This document shows positions 18,101 through 27,167 of a DNA stretch of 64,000 nucleotides, in pieces (position 1 is the stretch's first letter; each line of letters starts with the position of its first letter). Under the pieces are notes generated by a model. That model saw only the letters and a list, made by a program, of their open reading frames with translations, searched no databases and was not told the DNA's origin. Origin of the DNA: Helicobacter himalayensis (GTDB lineage Bacteria > Campylobacterota > Campylobacteria > Campylobacterales > Helicobacteraceae). Made by a program: the position numbers and the translations under genes. The stretch is taken from assembly GCF_001602095.1 (NCBI RefSeq), contig NZ_CP014991.1, forward strand, positions 868,001-932,000. The letters run 5' to 3'.

Positions 18101-20556
18101 TCCACGCTTTTGCGCGCAGTAACGCTCCTGCCGTTATTTTCATCTACGCGCGTGATGATACTTGCCACAAGGTTTGAGTTTGGCTTTTCAATATCCACTA
18201 AACTTAGGGAATCTTTTGCCTGTCCTTGCGTGTCTAGCTTCCCTTCTGTGTGGCTTGAGTAGCTGTAATTAAGTGAGCTAGGCGTGTTGAAGGTGTAGCC
18301 TTTAAAATTGCTTGGACTAAACTTCAAGGGCACAATGCTAGCCCGCACGCTGTAATCCAAGTCCTTTGCCACCGCGCCAAAAAGATAATTTGCTTTTAGT
18401 TCAAAAGGAATGTTTTCAGCCGGTAGTTCAAGTGTAGAATCTGTCAAAATATTCACCGCGATTCTATTTGCCACCACAGATTCTATGCTCAATTCCTTTC
18501 TAAATGTAAAATCCCCAACCCTTAGCAATGCTTCCCAAACGCCTGTATCGGCACTTTTTGGCGTTTTTATCTCATAATGAAAGAATCCATTGCCTTTAGC
18601 TTCTAAGCGGACTTTGTCTAAAAACACCTTACCACTTGGAGTTTTCAGACTCAAAAACACAGGATGTGTAGAATCTAGTGCTTTGTCAAAATTGCGCACA
18701 ATTGCGTCAAAATAAATCGTATCGCCCGGTCTATGTACGCCCCTATCAGTATAAATAAACGCACGCATTCCGCCCTCACTCATCACGCCCTCAACATCGA
18801 AACCATCAACGGACACAAGCGAAGAGCTAAGTTTTAGCACCGCCATACCGCTAGCATTATTTGCCATAAAATACAATGTGTTTTTTGCATTTACTTTTGT
18901 GAAAATCGCATCGCCATTGGCGTTGGTGTTTTGAGATTCAATAACTTGATTTTTCTTATCCACCGCTATAATTGGCATTCCAGCAATAGGGGTATTTTTT
19001 GAAATATCCATCGCTGTGAGGATAAACTGCGAGCCAATACTTTGAGCCAAAAGCGCGGTATTTGAAAAAACAAGATGTTTTGAGATGACACCCTGTCTTG
19101 ACAAAAACTCTCTCTTGCGCCAGTCACTCCATTCATTTGGGAATTCATAATCTACCTTTTCTATGTTTAACTTCACAAAGAAAATCCCTTTCAAATCCCC
19201 CAACTCGCTAAAATCTAGCTCACTTTGAATCCACTGGTTTTTCGCAGTATCAATACTAAAAGTTTTCTCTAGTACCTTATCACCGATACGACTTAAATTT
19301 ATTCCATAATCGCAATCATACTCGTCGTATTCGTCTTCATCAGACTCCACGCATTCTCGCACTTTTACGTTGTTACCCTGCGTTTGCCCGATAAGATTCT
19401 CATCATAAAGAAACTGCGTAAGGTTATTTGCATAGACTTTATGAAGGGTGAGCTTTACTTCCGTCACATTGCGACTTTTAAAGGCAAGCTTCTTGTTTGC
19501 GCCATTTGGGAGAAACACGCCACCTGATGAAAAGCTAATCGCAGGTGGAAGCGCGTTTATAGTAATTTCTGCGTTAATATTTTCCTTTAGTGCGGTGTTA
19601 TTTGTGGAAATAAGCCCTTTTGTAATAGCAATCTTATAAGACGTTTGGAAGTTAAAATTCCCTGTGAGCGTGATTTCGTTGCTTGCTTGGGAGACATTGA
19701 AATTTATATTTGGCTGAATCTGAATATAGCTTTTAAGGTTTGACATCTTTGCGAGTTCTTGGGAGAATCTTAGCACTATGCTTGTTTTATCGCCACTCTC
19801 TCTAGGTATCGCTTCAAGGAAAGTGATATTTGAAATTTTTGGGATACGCACATCAAGCTTTTTCTTTTCAGTCTTTGCGCCGATTTTTGCGCCATCAAGC
19901 GTGATTGTATAAAGCAGATCTTCATCAACGTGTGGCGTGATACTCTCTGAAGTAATCTCAAAGCGGTGTGAAAATTCCTCATCGCCCAAAGCGGCATTAA
20001 ACCAAAAATCAACATTGTTGCCTTGTGAATCTTGCAAGGAAATAAGGCTTTTTGCCTTTTCTAAAGAAATCTTTTGAGAAGTGAGGACGATAGCAGAAAT
20101 GGCATTTTTACTGCCATTTTGCAAAACCCACGACCTCTCAAGCTCAAATTCAATAGGCTTTGTGCTAAATTTTAACGTGGCTTTTTTTATCGGGGATTTA
20201 AGAGAATCGCCAAGTTGCTTTTCAAGTGCCTTAAAATCAATCTCAAGCGTATAATCCTTGCTAGATTCTAAATACAAGCCTTTTGTATCTGGATAAATAT
20301 TTAGGGTTGTAGAATCTCTAAAGGCAAATGCTACATTTTCAATAGCGTTGCCATTAAGCTTAAAAGCCTCTTTGTTCGTGCTAAGCTCGCGTTTTTGCAC
20401 CGCACCGCTCCACATCGGCTCTTTTAACTCAATGCTAATGATAGAATCCGTATCGATAATGCCTTGCGTTTTTTTAAAGATTTTATCCTCATCGCCACAC
20501 GCGCTAAAAAACAGCAACAAAGCACCTAGAAATGGTTTAAATCCTTTTCCCCACAT
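15109..20556 (-). CDS. alpha-2-macroglobulin family lipoprotein
   Basis: 1815 residues. A lipoprotein signal (LLLFFSAC, Cys at about 20) anchors a chain of MG domains followed by the thioester region, PYGCVEQTTS near residue 1376. The intact CxEQ motif implies a working thioester that can trap proteases covalently. Bacterial forms (YfhM-like) sit in the periplasm and are thought to protect the cell from host proteases, usually as partners of penicillin-binding protein 1C. pbpC is in this window but 36 kb away. The start is supported by GGAAG ahead of the ATG. Confidence 0.93.
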   Translation of the reverse strand: MWGKGFKPFLGALLLFFSACGDEDKIFKKTQGIIDTDSIISIELKEPMWSGAVQKRELSTNKEAFKLNGNAIENVAFAFRDSTTLNIYPDTKGLYLESSKDYTLEIDFKALEKQLGDSLKSPIKKATLKFSTKPIEFELERSWVLQNGSKNAISAIVLTSQKISLEKAKSLISLQDSQGNNVDFWFNAALGDEEFSHRFEITSESITPHVDEDLLYTITLDGAKIGAKTEKKKLDVRIPKISNITFLEAIPRESGDKTSIVLRFSQELAKMSNLKSYIQIQPNINFNVSQASNEITLTGNFNFQTSYKIAITKGLISTNNTALKENINAEITINALPPAISFSSGGVFLPNGANKKLAFKSRNVTEVKLTLHKVYANNLTQFLYDENLIGQTQGNNVKVRECVESDEDEYDEYDCDYGINLSRIGDKVLEKTFSIDTAKNQWIQSELDFSELGDLKGIFFVKLNIEKVDYEFPNEWSDWRKREFLSRQGVISKHLVFSNTALLAQSIGSQFILTAMDISKNTPIAGMPIIAVDKKNQVIESQNTNANGDAIFTKVNAKNTLYFMANNASGMAVLKLSSSLVSVDGFDVEGVMSEGGMRAFIYTDRGVHRPGDTIYFDAIVRNFDKALDSTHPVFLSLKTPSGKVFLDKVRLEAKGNGFFHYEIKTPKSADTGVWEALLRVGDFTFRKELSIESVVANRIAVNILTDSTLELPAENIPFELKANYLFGAVAKDLDYSVRASIVPLKFSPSNFKGYTFNTPSSLNYSYSSHTEGKLDTQGQAKDSLSLVDIEKPNSNLVASIITRVDENNGRSVTARKSVDLVYYKSFVGVKFPEQRYVQADSKISMPVVVVANDSKSALAGKNVSYTIYSNQYRWWWDYDSYSEYIRSFKSDRNTKILAQGNLSTKKEPVLFEYTPTQNGELYIEFIDEESGAMAGNTLYVSGYGEPLNAQKINSLKIKANKGQYAIGEEAQVSFESTPNSKALVIITKENKVLKRFWVDTKANNTNLTIPITSEMSPNIYVSVVFLQNYTNTPNDRSLRLYGVVSLNIENKDSKLTYEINAPESILPNSEFEVKISTKEGLPSTYSLAVVDEGLLGLTDFQTPNPWKYFYSKIALGLKLYDTYDLIITKSFGKVQKVLKVGGEAMLDSESRAARQKTDEKAQRFKPVVLYQAPINTDEKGNARVKLKMPGYFGSVRVMVVGAKENRYGFASKNIQVSAPVVVMPTIPRALKVGDTFQMPIELFATKSAIDAKVSISTTKNIVNFKQVSQNASIKNQGDSQTLIFEGVVGQEVGVEEITINVDSKEYKNKEVVEIDIKAINPFISTFENHTLKPKDTLTLHAPKSFVKGTNSGLISISTNPLLNISHRVKWLIHYPYGCVEQTTSSILPQLYLDRLGSFKIDKKEVVENINAGITRLSSFVTPSGGLAYWQGESVPNVWGSNYAGHFLVLAKKLGYYVPDSLYSGWIAYEKNLVRSDEDANIKAYALYLLALANEPEIAVMNSLNEKSLRNLNTTAQWQLAAAYKLAGFEENAKAIANTLSIKPDSDEWYKSYSFGSNLRDEAMILEAYKTIYGKPQETLFNSIKAHLESDEWLSTQTSGYALLSMVNNKDDAETKEIEGTIELNGKKQKFSESTRMLNFELDSGNAKIESKDSPLYVIYAWEGIPTDSIIKPISKKMRIKRSFLDENGVSVDISKIASAESFWIRLDLISDGNALVENVALTQNLPSGWEIENTRLNDDKLPEFVTKNADPTRYVDIRDDKIMWFFDLERAKSVFVKINAITPGIYTLPPAYAEAMYDNSYEAASESQKVEVRAK

Positions 20557-20640
20557 CTCACACTTCCTTAAGAAAGCAAATGGAATTTAAAAAAAGCTTG
20601 GATTTTAACACTTTCTTTCAAAAAAGATTCTTAACAGAAT

Positions 20641-21984
20641 CTAAATAATAAATTTTTCCCAAATCTTATATCTAAACATAAGTCCAAAAAGCACAGCACG
20701 TAAATAAGTCTCGGCAAAAATGATGATAAAAAGGAATGTTACACTAAGTCCAAAGTACACGCACAAATACATTGGGAGGATTCTCACAAGCCAAATACTC
20801 GCGGAGTTTAGCAAAAGTGAAAGCTTTGTCGCGCCACCACCACGCAACGCACCATCAAGGCAAAACACCCAGATAAGTGGCACTTGAGAAAGCCCAACTG
20901 CAAGAATATAATAAAAGCTGTATTCCAATACCTTAGATTCTGCGCTAAAAATCCCTGAAAGCTCAAAACCAAAAACACAAATAAGAATCCCCAAAATCCC
21001 CATAACAATACTTGCGACAACAAGTAGAGTTTTCAAAAAATCATATGCCAGACCTAAGCGTTTGCGTCCTAAACTCTGCCCAACTAGCGCCATTGCTGCT
21101 ACTTGAAATCCAAAACCCGGCATTAAAATAAACCCCTCAACTTTCGTGCCTATCTGAAATCCCGCAAGCGTATCACCACCATAGGAGCTTACAAACTTTT
21201 GAATAAGAATAAGCGAAAAAAGAGTTAGAAATCGCTCAATCCCCGCTGGAATCCCAACAGCTAGCATTCTTTTAAGATACAAGGCGCGAAAAACTAGCGC
21301 GATTTTAAGCTTAATATCACTCAAAACAATAGCAAACAAAAGCAATACAAACTCTACAATCGTAACAATAAGATTACTCAAGCCCGCCCCAACAATGCCA
21401 AGTGCGGGAATATGGAAATTTCCAAAATCATAACCCACAATCAAAACGACATTTAAGACAACATTAAGCGTGGTGGTAAAAATTTTCACATACATAATGC
21501 GCTTTGTATCACCAAGCGCGGAAAGTCCAGCCACGCAAATTGTCTTTGCCATAAGCGCAGGAACACCTAACAACACAAGATTCAAATACTCTCGCCCAAG
21601 TGCTCTAGATTCCAAATCTACACCCTTGCCCATCCAATCAAAATACATATCAATGCAAAGGAAAAACACCACACACACGGGAATTGAAAGAAAAAGTGAG
21701 CTTAAGAGGTTTGTCCCCATTACTTCTTTAATTGATTTAAAATTATGTGCGCCAAAATAGCGCGCCACTTGCGCACTTGTGCCGATGAAAAATACCGCTG
21801 TAATGGCAAATAGAATCATAATATAATTTAAACTCACGCCAAGTGCGATAAGATGTTGCTTAGAAATTTGGGAGATGAAATACCAGCCAACAAGTAGATT
21901 AAGCGTGTCTAAAAGTGAGTTTGCCCCGCTAGGCAGGGCGATAGAAAAGATTTTTTTACATTTTTGGGAAAATGTGTATTGCAT
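20641..21984 (-). CDS. MATE-family efflux transporter
   Basis: 447 residues with about twelve membrane helices in two repeats. The start MQYTFSQKCKKIFSIALPSG and the central PAGIERFLTLFSLILI and PGFGFQVAAMALVGQSLG segments are typical of the MATE multidrug and toxin exporters, which use a Na+ or H+ gradient. The substrate cannot be read from the sequence. It lies between a methyltransferase gene (31 bases upstream) and the macroglobulin gene, all on the minus strand. Confidence 0.9.
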   Translation of the reverse strand: MQYTFSQKCKKIFSIALPSGANSLLDTLNLLVGWYFISQISKQHLIALGVSLNYIMILFAITAVFFIGTSAQVARYFGAHNFKSIKEVMGTNLLSSLFLSIPVCVVFFLCIDMYFDWMGKGVDLESRALGREYLNLVLLGVPALMAKTICVAGLSALGDTKRIMYVKIFTTTLNVVLNVVLIVGYDFGNFHIPALGIVGAGLSNLIVTIVEFVLLLFAIVLSDIKLKIALVFRALYLKRMLAVGIPAGIERFLTLFSLILIQKFVSSYGGDTLAGFQIGTKVEGFILMPGFGFQVAAMALVGQSLGRKRLGLAYDFLKTLLVVASIVMGILGILICVFGFELSGIFSAESKVLEYSFYYILAVGLSQVPLIWVFCLDGALRGGGATKLSLLLNSASIWLVRILPMYLCVYFGLSVTFLFIIIFAETYLRAVLFGLMFRYKIWEKFII

Positions 21985-22015
21985 TTCAAAACTCTTTGTA
22001 TGTTTTTACAAATTT

Positions 22016-22600
22016 TTAAGAATCAAGTATTTTCTGCGTGACAAACATCTGCACACAATGGGGCAAACCCTCTCTAAATACACATTTATAGTCATTAAGC
22101 AGTATTTTAAAGCCTTCAAATTCCTTTGTTAATTCGCTAGATTCTAAACTGCGATTAGAGCCTAAAAGCTTTGCTTCTTGCAAGAAAAAATCTTTTGGTG
22201 CTTGAGAAAAGCTTTCGAATATAAATATTCCGCCGACATTTAGTGCGCGCCTAATCTGCGGGAAAAACCGCCTATCAAGGAAATAAAAATCGCAAATCAC
22301 ATCATAGCCAAAATCTATGCTAAAAGTATCTAAATCCGTGAGAATAGTGTTTGTATGTGGATAGTTTGCAAGTGCGCTTAAGCCAACCTCTGAAATATCC
22401 ACACAATCCACTTCAAAGCCTAGCAAGGAAAGAAACTTACTATTGCGCCCATTGCCACAGGCAATATCTAGGGCTTTGTTTTGACTTTTTTGCAAAAGTT
22501 CGCGTAAAAATGGCTCGCATTCAAGTAGCAAGGCACTAGGAATGGTAGGCATAGCGCCGTTTTTGTAGCGCATATTCCAACGCAACGCGTCTTCCTTCAC
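22016..22600 (-). CDS. class I SAM-dependent methyltransferase (TehB-like)
   Basis: About 194 residues starting at GTG 22600 behind a strong AAGGAGG site. The SAM-binding loop LDIACGNGRNSKFL follows an opening WNMRYKNG typical of TehB-like and thiopurine-type methyltransferases. The acidic end of strand two is VDCVDIS. The substrate is unknown. The hairpin element copy E lies directly upstream (22619-22697), ending some ten bases before the ribosome binding site, so it is probably part of the 5' leader. Confidence 0.8.
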   Translation of the reverse strand: MKEDALRWNMRYKNGAMPTIPSALLLECEPFLRELLQKSQNKALDIACGNGRNSKFLSLLGFEVDCVDISEVGLSALANYPHTNTILTDLDTFSIDFGYDVICDFYFLDRRFFPQIRRALNVGGIFIFESFSQAPKDFFLQEAKLLGSNRSLESSELTKEFEGFKILLNDYKCVFREGLPHCVQMFVTQKILDS

Positions 22601-22618
22601 CCCTGCCTCCTTATTCCT

Positions 22619-22697
22619 TGTATCCTCCGCGGGAGTGAATTCCGTTTTTCGCCTCCGCTTACGCGCACATATTTAGCACATTTTGGTTTTTAGAATC
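22619..22697 (-). repeat. dispersed hairpin element, copy E (intergenic)
   Basis: It lies between the chemoreceptor stop and the methyltransferase start. On the plus strand it runs from TATCCTCC to TTAGAATC. The stem is GCGGGA (22629-22634) and TTCCGT (22640-22645) with loop GTGAA, closed by two G-T wobbles. The following GCCTCCGC and TTTTGGTTTTTAGAATC match copy A. It shows that the element is not tied to protein coding. Confidence 0.78.
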
Positions 22698-22727
22698 CCA
22701 GATTCTCAAAATCCCAAAAGTATTCCC

Positions 22728-24758
22728 CTAAAACCTCTTCTTATTCACATCTTCTAATATCTCTTCTGCTATGCCATTTACTCTTTGAGTAATGGTGTTT
22801 GTAGTGTTAGCTACTTCTACATTTTCTTGTGTGAGTGTTTCTAGTTGTGCTATGGCTTCATTGATTTGTCCTAAGCCTTCTGTTTGCTCTTTTATAGATT
22901 CACTCATTTCATTAACTGATTGCACCAAGACATTTACATTTGCCTCTATTTCTCCTAGTGATTTAGAAGTCCTCTCTGCTAGTTTTCTCACTTCATCAGC
23001 CACAACAGCAAAGCCTCTGCCGTGCTCTCCTGCTCTTGCTGCTTCAATAGCCGCATTTAAAGCGAGCAAGTTTGTTTGGTCTGCTATATCTTTGATAACA
23101 CCTACAATGTTTTTAATATCTTCTGCTTGCTTGGTTGCATCGATTGTCTTATCACTTACATTTTGCATAGATGAGCTTATTTCTTCTACTGCTGCGGCTG
23201 ATTGCTCTAAACTGCTAGCTTGTGCTTGAGAACCATCTGCTAGTCTTTGCATAGAGGATTTAAGCTCATTGCTTTGGGCATTGATGTCGCGTGCATGCAA
23301 CGCAGAGTCCTTAAGCATATTCACAATAGAATCTCCGAGCGCATTTAAACCTTTTTCTAGTCCTTGTGGATTTTCTATACGCACAGTAAAGTCATTAGCC
23401 TCAAAAGCTTGAAATACCTTAGCGGCAATGGACAAATCACCACCCACAAGAGTATGCAATGTATTTGACATCTCATTTAGAGAATCTTTCAGCTTGTTTA
23501 TTTGCGGGTTATTACTGCTTTGACTTATCGTTTTTCCAAACTTCCCGCTTTTTGCTTCCTCGACTACTTTCACTACTTCATCAACGATGATAGAATCTTG
23601 ATTGAGACTCTCCTGTGTGCGTTTAATATTTTCATTAATAGCCTCTGCCATCGCGCCAAATTCATCACGGCTTTTTACATCAATAGCATCTGGCAGGTGC
23701 TTGCTCTCGTGATTAAGGAAATTAAAAAACGAACTTAAAGCAGACTTAATGCGTTCAATGGGGCTAATCAACTTCCTAATAAACAAATATAAAATAACCG
23801 CACTTAAAACAATTAGCACAATCGCCATAACAACAGTATATGTGAAATGCTCATTGAGCGCGGAAGTGTAGTCATCTTGCGTTACAGCAGCGACAATCGT
23901 CCAACCAAAATCAAACTTTTTGTAAAATGCAAATCTATCATTTCCTAAAGCGTCAAAATAATCAATCGTCCCACTAGAAGTGCCTTCTTTCAAAGCTTGA
24001 TTAATAGCTTTTTCAGTAGCGGTAAGCTCGCCACCTTTGCTAATAACATTCGGATTCTTATGAGAAAAAATCCTGCCCTCAGAATCTGTAATGTAAATAT
24101 CCATACTTGGCAACTCTGGGCGTTCAAAATTCACAAATCTCTTTTGAAAGTCTCCCGTAACAACATCTGCGCCCACAACACCTAAAAATTCTCCCTTCTC
24201 GTCAAAAAGTGGCGCTGTGACGGTTGAGATGAGTTGTCCCTTATTCTTACCGACAGTGCTTGTGTAAGTGGGTGTTACCATACCTTTAGGATTTTTTGTC
24301 GAAAGATATTTTTTCTTCGTGTCTTGATACCACGCTTGTGCGCGCAAGTCTCTATCAAGATTTTCGTAGGTATCGCGTCCTGTGTATTGCTCCCCATCGT
24401 ATTCGATAAGCGTTTTACCATCTTTTTCATACACAACAACTACAGCTGGATATTTGATTAAGTTAGCAGTTTCTGAAAGTAATGAGCGTTTTTCTTGCAC
24501 CTTTCTTGATTCATCAGAAATTTTATCAAGCTCATTGAGACGTTCGCGTAACATACCTAAATGTTGCTGGGCTTCAATATCCATTGTAATATTGATAGTG
24601 GTAAAAGAAGCCTTAAGCGCGCCCTCTTGAATACTTTGGAAAAGCTCAATGGTGTTTTGTGAGGTATTTTTGTAATTATAAAATGTCACGATAACAATGA
24701 CAGCAACAAAAATACTCAAAATGCTAACAACTAGCTTATTTGTAAGAGAAAATTTCAT
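22728..24758 (-). CDS. methyl-accepting chemotaxis protein with dCache-type sensor
   Basis: 676 residues. Membrane helix 1 (residues about 8-28), a periplasmic ligand-binding region of about 270 residues with dCache features ([32 protein letters not shown]), helix 2 (about 305-325), then a cytoplasmic coiled coil. The signalling tip [20 protein letters not shown] is conserved and binds CheA/CheW. The length is close to H. pylori TlpA (675 aa). The ligand is unknown. AAGGAG precedes the ATG. Confidence 0.93.
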   Translation of the reverse strand: MKFSLTNKLVVSILSIFVAVIVIVTFYNYKNTSQNTIELFQSIQEGALKASFTTINITMDIEAQQHLGMLRERLNELDKISDESRKVQEKRSLLSETANLIKYPAVVVVYEKDGKTLIEYDGEQYTGRDTYENLDRDLRAQAWYQDTKKKYLSTKNPKGMVTPTYTSTVGKNKGQLISTVTAPLFDEKGEFLGVVGADVVTGDFQKRFVNFERPELPSMDIYITDSEGRIFSHKNPNVISKGGELTATEKAINQALKEGTSSGTIDYFDALGNDRFAFYKKFDFGWTIVAAVTQDDYTSALNEHFTYTVVMAIVLIVLSAVILYLFIRKLISPIERIKSALSSFFNFLNHESKHLPDAIDVKSRDEFGAMAEAINENIKRTQESLNQDSIIVDEVVKVVEEAKSGKFGKTISQSSNNPQINKLKDSLNEMSNTLHTLVGGDLSIAAKVFQAFEANDFTVRIENPQGLEKGLNALGDSIVNMLKDSALHARDINAQSNELKSSMQRLADGSQAQASSLEQSAAAVEEISSSMQNVSDKTIDATKQAEDIKNIVGVIKDIADQTNLLALNAAIEAARAGEHGRGFAVVADEVRKLAERTSKSLGEIEANVNVLVQSVNEMSESIKEQTEGLGQINEAIAQLETLTQENVEVANTTNTITQRVNGIAEEILEDVNKKRF

Positions 24759-24858
24759 CTTAACTCCTTAATAAAATTAATTATTGCTGTGGATTCCGAA
24801 AGGACGCATTGTACTAGTAAAGAGCTAACTCTTTGTCAAAATAAGCAAAATTTAAAAA

Positions 24859-25389
24859 CTAAACTTTTGGGCGAAAGATGTTTATGTTTTGCGTATTTGC
24901 TTCAATATACGCCCCGCCGATTAAATCAACACAATATGGGATCGCCGGAAACACTGCTTCTAAGCACTCCCTAATGCTTTTTGGCTTGCCCGGAAGGTTG
25001 AGAATGAGCGTCTTTCCTCTTGTGCCTGCACTTTGACGCGAAAGGATAGCAGTTGGGACATATTTAAGGCTCACTTGACGCATAAGCTCGCCAAATCCCG
25101 GAAGCATTTTCTCACACAAACTCTCCGTAACCTCTGGGATAATATCGCGCGGTGCAGGTCCCGTGCCACCTGTGGTAACAAGCAAATCGCAATGCAATTC
25201 ATCACACATTCGCTTCATAGATTCTTGCAATGGCGTGAAATCATCACTCACCACCTCATAGATAAACTCGCAAGGATTCAAAATAAATTCTCCCAAAACT
25301 TCTTGTATCGCCTTGCCTGAAATGTCCTCATACTCGCCCCTTGAAGCTCTATCTGATGAAACCAAAATCCCAATTTTTATATTTTGCAT
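24859..25389 (-). CDS. mog: molybdopterin adenylyltransferase (MogA/MoaB family)
   Basis: 176 residues. It activates molybdopterin with ATP before molybdenum insertion. The start IKIGILVSSDRASRGEYED and the substrate loop TTGGTGPAPRDIIPE at residues 72-86 are diagnostic. It is the last gene of a mobB-moaE group on the same strand; mobB ends 12 bases upstream. The group implies molybdoenzymes such as nitrate, formate or sulfoxide reductases elsewhere in the genome. Confidence 0.93.
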   Translation of the reverse strand: MQNIKIGILVSSDRASRGEYEDISGKAIQEVLGEFILNPCEFIYEVVSDDFTPLQESMKRMCDELHCDLLVTTGGTGPAPRDIIPEVTESLCEKMLPGFGELMRQVSLKYVPTAILSRQSAGTRGKTLILNLPGKPKSIRECLEAVFPAIPYCVDLIGGAYIEANTQNINIFRPKV

Positions 25390-25401
25390 ATTTCTCCTTT
25401 T

Positions 25402-25986
25402 TTAAGAATCTAAGGTGTTGATGAAGTCCAAAATCTCCTGTGGATTGTTTAAATCTAACGTTTTTAAAGCTCCTAAAATTGCACGCCTATCACTCTTAGC
25501 AAGAGAATCTGGCAGAGCAAATGCGCTCGCATAAGGGATATAAGCCTCATCAATCTCCTCTCGTGCCACCACTATGCGCTTATAGGGTAGTTCCTTAAGT
25601 CCCTCCACAAAGATATAATCACAATCGCTAAAAAATTCTAGCACCTTTGCAAAAGATTGCTTTTCATACACGCTTAATGGCGTGAAAGTGTCGCTTTTAG
25701 ATACATACTCGGTGTTTTTTGCTTGATTGGATTGTGGATTCTTGCAATGGGTTAAAATCGTGCTTTTAAAAGGTGAGATTACTGCCACACCGCTACTTGC
25801 ATTAAAAAATTTAAAACTATCTTTGTTTTTTTCTTTGCCTAAAGTGTCAAATTCTGCCTTGTCTTTTGGGTCGTGTTTGATAACGCCTACACGTTTGCCT
25901 TGCGCCTCACACAGCACACAAAGCTTGCAAATAAGCGTTGTTTTTCCACTATTGCTTTTCCCGCTGAAGCAAATAACTTTTGGCAT
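25402..25986 (-). CDS. mobB: molybdopterin-guanine dinucleotide biosynthesis adaptor MobB
   Basis: 194 residues. A P-loop GTPase with GKSNSGKTT at residues 9-17, followed by KRVGVIKHD, the usual MobB pattern. MobB is thought to supply GTP to MobA when guanine dinucleotide is added to the cofactor. Residues 81-96 (SNQAKNTEYVSKSD) are not expected in the family and resemble half of the hairpin element. The start overlaps the stop of moaE by one base (TAATG), so translation is probably coupled. Confidence 0.9.
   Translation of the reverse strand: MPKVICFSGKSNSGKTTLICKLCVLCEAQGKRVGVIKHDPKDKAEFDTLGKEKNKDSFKFFNASSGVAVISPFKSTILTHCKNPQSNQAKNTEYVSKSDTFTPLSVYEKQSFAKVLEFFSDCDYIFVEGLKELPYKRIVVAREEIDEAYIPYASAFALPDSLAKSDRRAILGALKTLDLNNPQEILDFINTLDS
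25700..25745 (-). repeat. partial hairpin element, copy G (inside mobB)
   Basis: The plus strand carries ATACATACTCGGTGTTTTTT and then GATTG. This is the distal half of the element, equal to the CATACTCGGCGTTTTTTGG part of copy C. The stem half is missing. It encodes NQAKNTEY in the same frame as NQPNNVEY in copy A. Confidence 0.6.
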
Positions 25987-26465
25987 TATTTTAGCACTCC
26001 ACTGCCTTGTATCGGCGTGCTACGCGAAAGCGCAAAGATTCTTTTTCCGTTTATCACATCATATTTCCAAATAGGCGCATTTGCCTTAAAATCCTCGATA
26101 AAGTCCTCATATAGGCTTAGTGCGGCTCTGCGCTTTGGTGAAATCACCGCACACATATAAGAGCTTGCGCCTTTTGGCACATCGCCTAGAGAATGCGCCA
26201 TAAGAATCTGCGCGCCAACTGCACGCGCGCGCTCCTGCCAAGATTCAAACCATTTTTGCAAAAGCGGGGTGTAAATATCAAAGCTTAGTGCTTCTATGTT
26301 TTGTGGTTTTGTATCTTTAGATTCTGTGCTTATTGCTTCTTCTCTCACAATCCCCACAAATACGCACAGCGCGCCATTATTTTCCGCTCTTGCTCTTTCT
26401 TCCCAACGCGAATAAATTTCCTTTGTTGGCAAAGCACCATTAAAAATCTCTAAATTTCTCCGCAT
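25986..26465 (-). CDS. moaE: molybdopterin synthase catalytic subunit MoaE
   Basis: About 159 residues. The enzyme transfers sulfur from MoaD to precursor Z to make molybdopterin. GALCVFVGIVREE, MAHSLGDVPKGASSY and the KRRAALSLYEDF helix with its catalytic lysine are visible. I place the start at ATG 26465, which has AGGA seven bases upstream; TTG 26480 is less likely. It follows pcm by about 30 bases. moaD and moaA are not in this window. Confidence 0.93.
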   Translation of the reverse strand: MRRNLEIFNGALPTKEIYSRWEERARAENNGALCVFVGIVREEAISTESKDTKPQNIEALSFDIYTPLLQKWFESWQERARAVGAQILMAHSLGDVPKGASSYMCAVISPKRRAALSLYEDFIEDFKANAPIWKYDVINGKRIFALSRSTPIQGSGVLK

Positions 26466-26495
26466 AATAAATCCTATCAACTAAAATACGCGCTT

Positions 26496-27158
26496 TCAAA
26501 ATATATGCTCAAGCTGTGTACCACGCACCACGCCATTATGGATATTGACAAATGAGCATTGCGTCACCACTACCGGCGCACTTAAAGAATCCCCAACTTT
26601 CACAAAGCGACAAATTGCCTGTGCGTTTGTCTTTTCATCTTGCAACATCGGCGCGAGCAACACGCCACCTTCTTTAAGTTGATTTATCAAGCTTTGTGGG
26701 ATTTCCCTCGCGCACGCGCTGAAAAGTATCGCATCAAAGGGTGCAAACTCGCTCCAACCCTCTTGCCCATCGCCAAGCTTTGCGAAAACATTGTGTGCGC
26801 TTAATTTATGGAATCTGCGCTTTGCATCCACAAGGAGCTTTTCTATCCGTTCGATGCTAAAAACACGATCAAAAAGCCTTGAAAGAACCATTGCTTGATA
26901 GCCACTGCCACAACCTATTTCAAGCACGCTTTCTCCGCCTTCGGACAAAAGCGCCTCCGTCATAATCGCAACCGTTAGCGGTGAGCTAATCCATTGGGAA
27001 TTGCTCATTGGCAATGCGTCCAAACTATAAGCATTGAGCTTCCAACTGCTCGGGACAAATTCCGCTCTATCCACGCTAGCAAGCGCGGATTCCACCTTTG
27101 GGGAAAGGAGGATGTACTTTTTGATTTCAGCTATCATTTTGCCAAGCAAATAAGACAT
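26496..27158 (-). CDS. pcm: protein-L-isoaspartate O-methyltransferase
   Basis: 220 residues. It methylates isoaspartyl residues in damaged proteins so they can revert. PMSNSQWISSPLTVAIM corresponds to the family's substrate loop and VLEIGCGSGYQAM to the SAM loop. It lies downstream of nrdB and a nitrilase-family gene on the same strand; pcm next to nrdB is also seen in H. pylori. Confidence 0.93.
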   Translation of the reverse strand: MSYLLGKMIAEIKKYILLSPKVESALASVDRAEFVPSSWKLNAYSLDALPMSNSQWISSPLTVAIMTEALLSEGGESVLEIGCGSGYQAMVLSRLFDRVFSIERIEKLLVDAKRRFHKLSAHNVFAKLGDGQEGWSEFAPFDAILFSACAREIPQSLINQLKEGGVLLAPMLQDEKTNAQAICRFVKVGDSLSAPVVVTQCSFVNIHNGVVRGTQLEHIF

Positions 27159-27167
27159 TGCCTGCCC

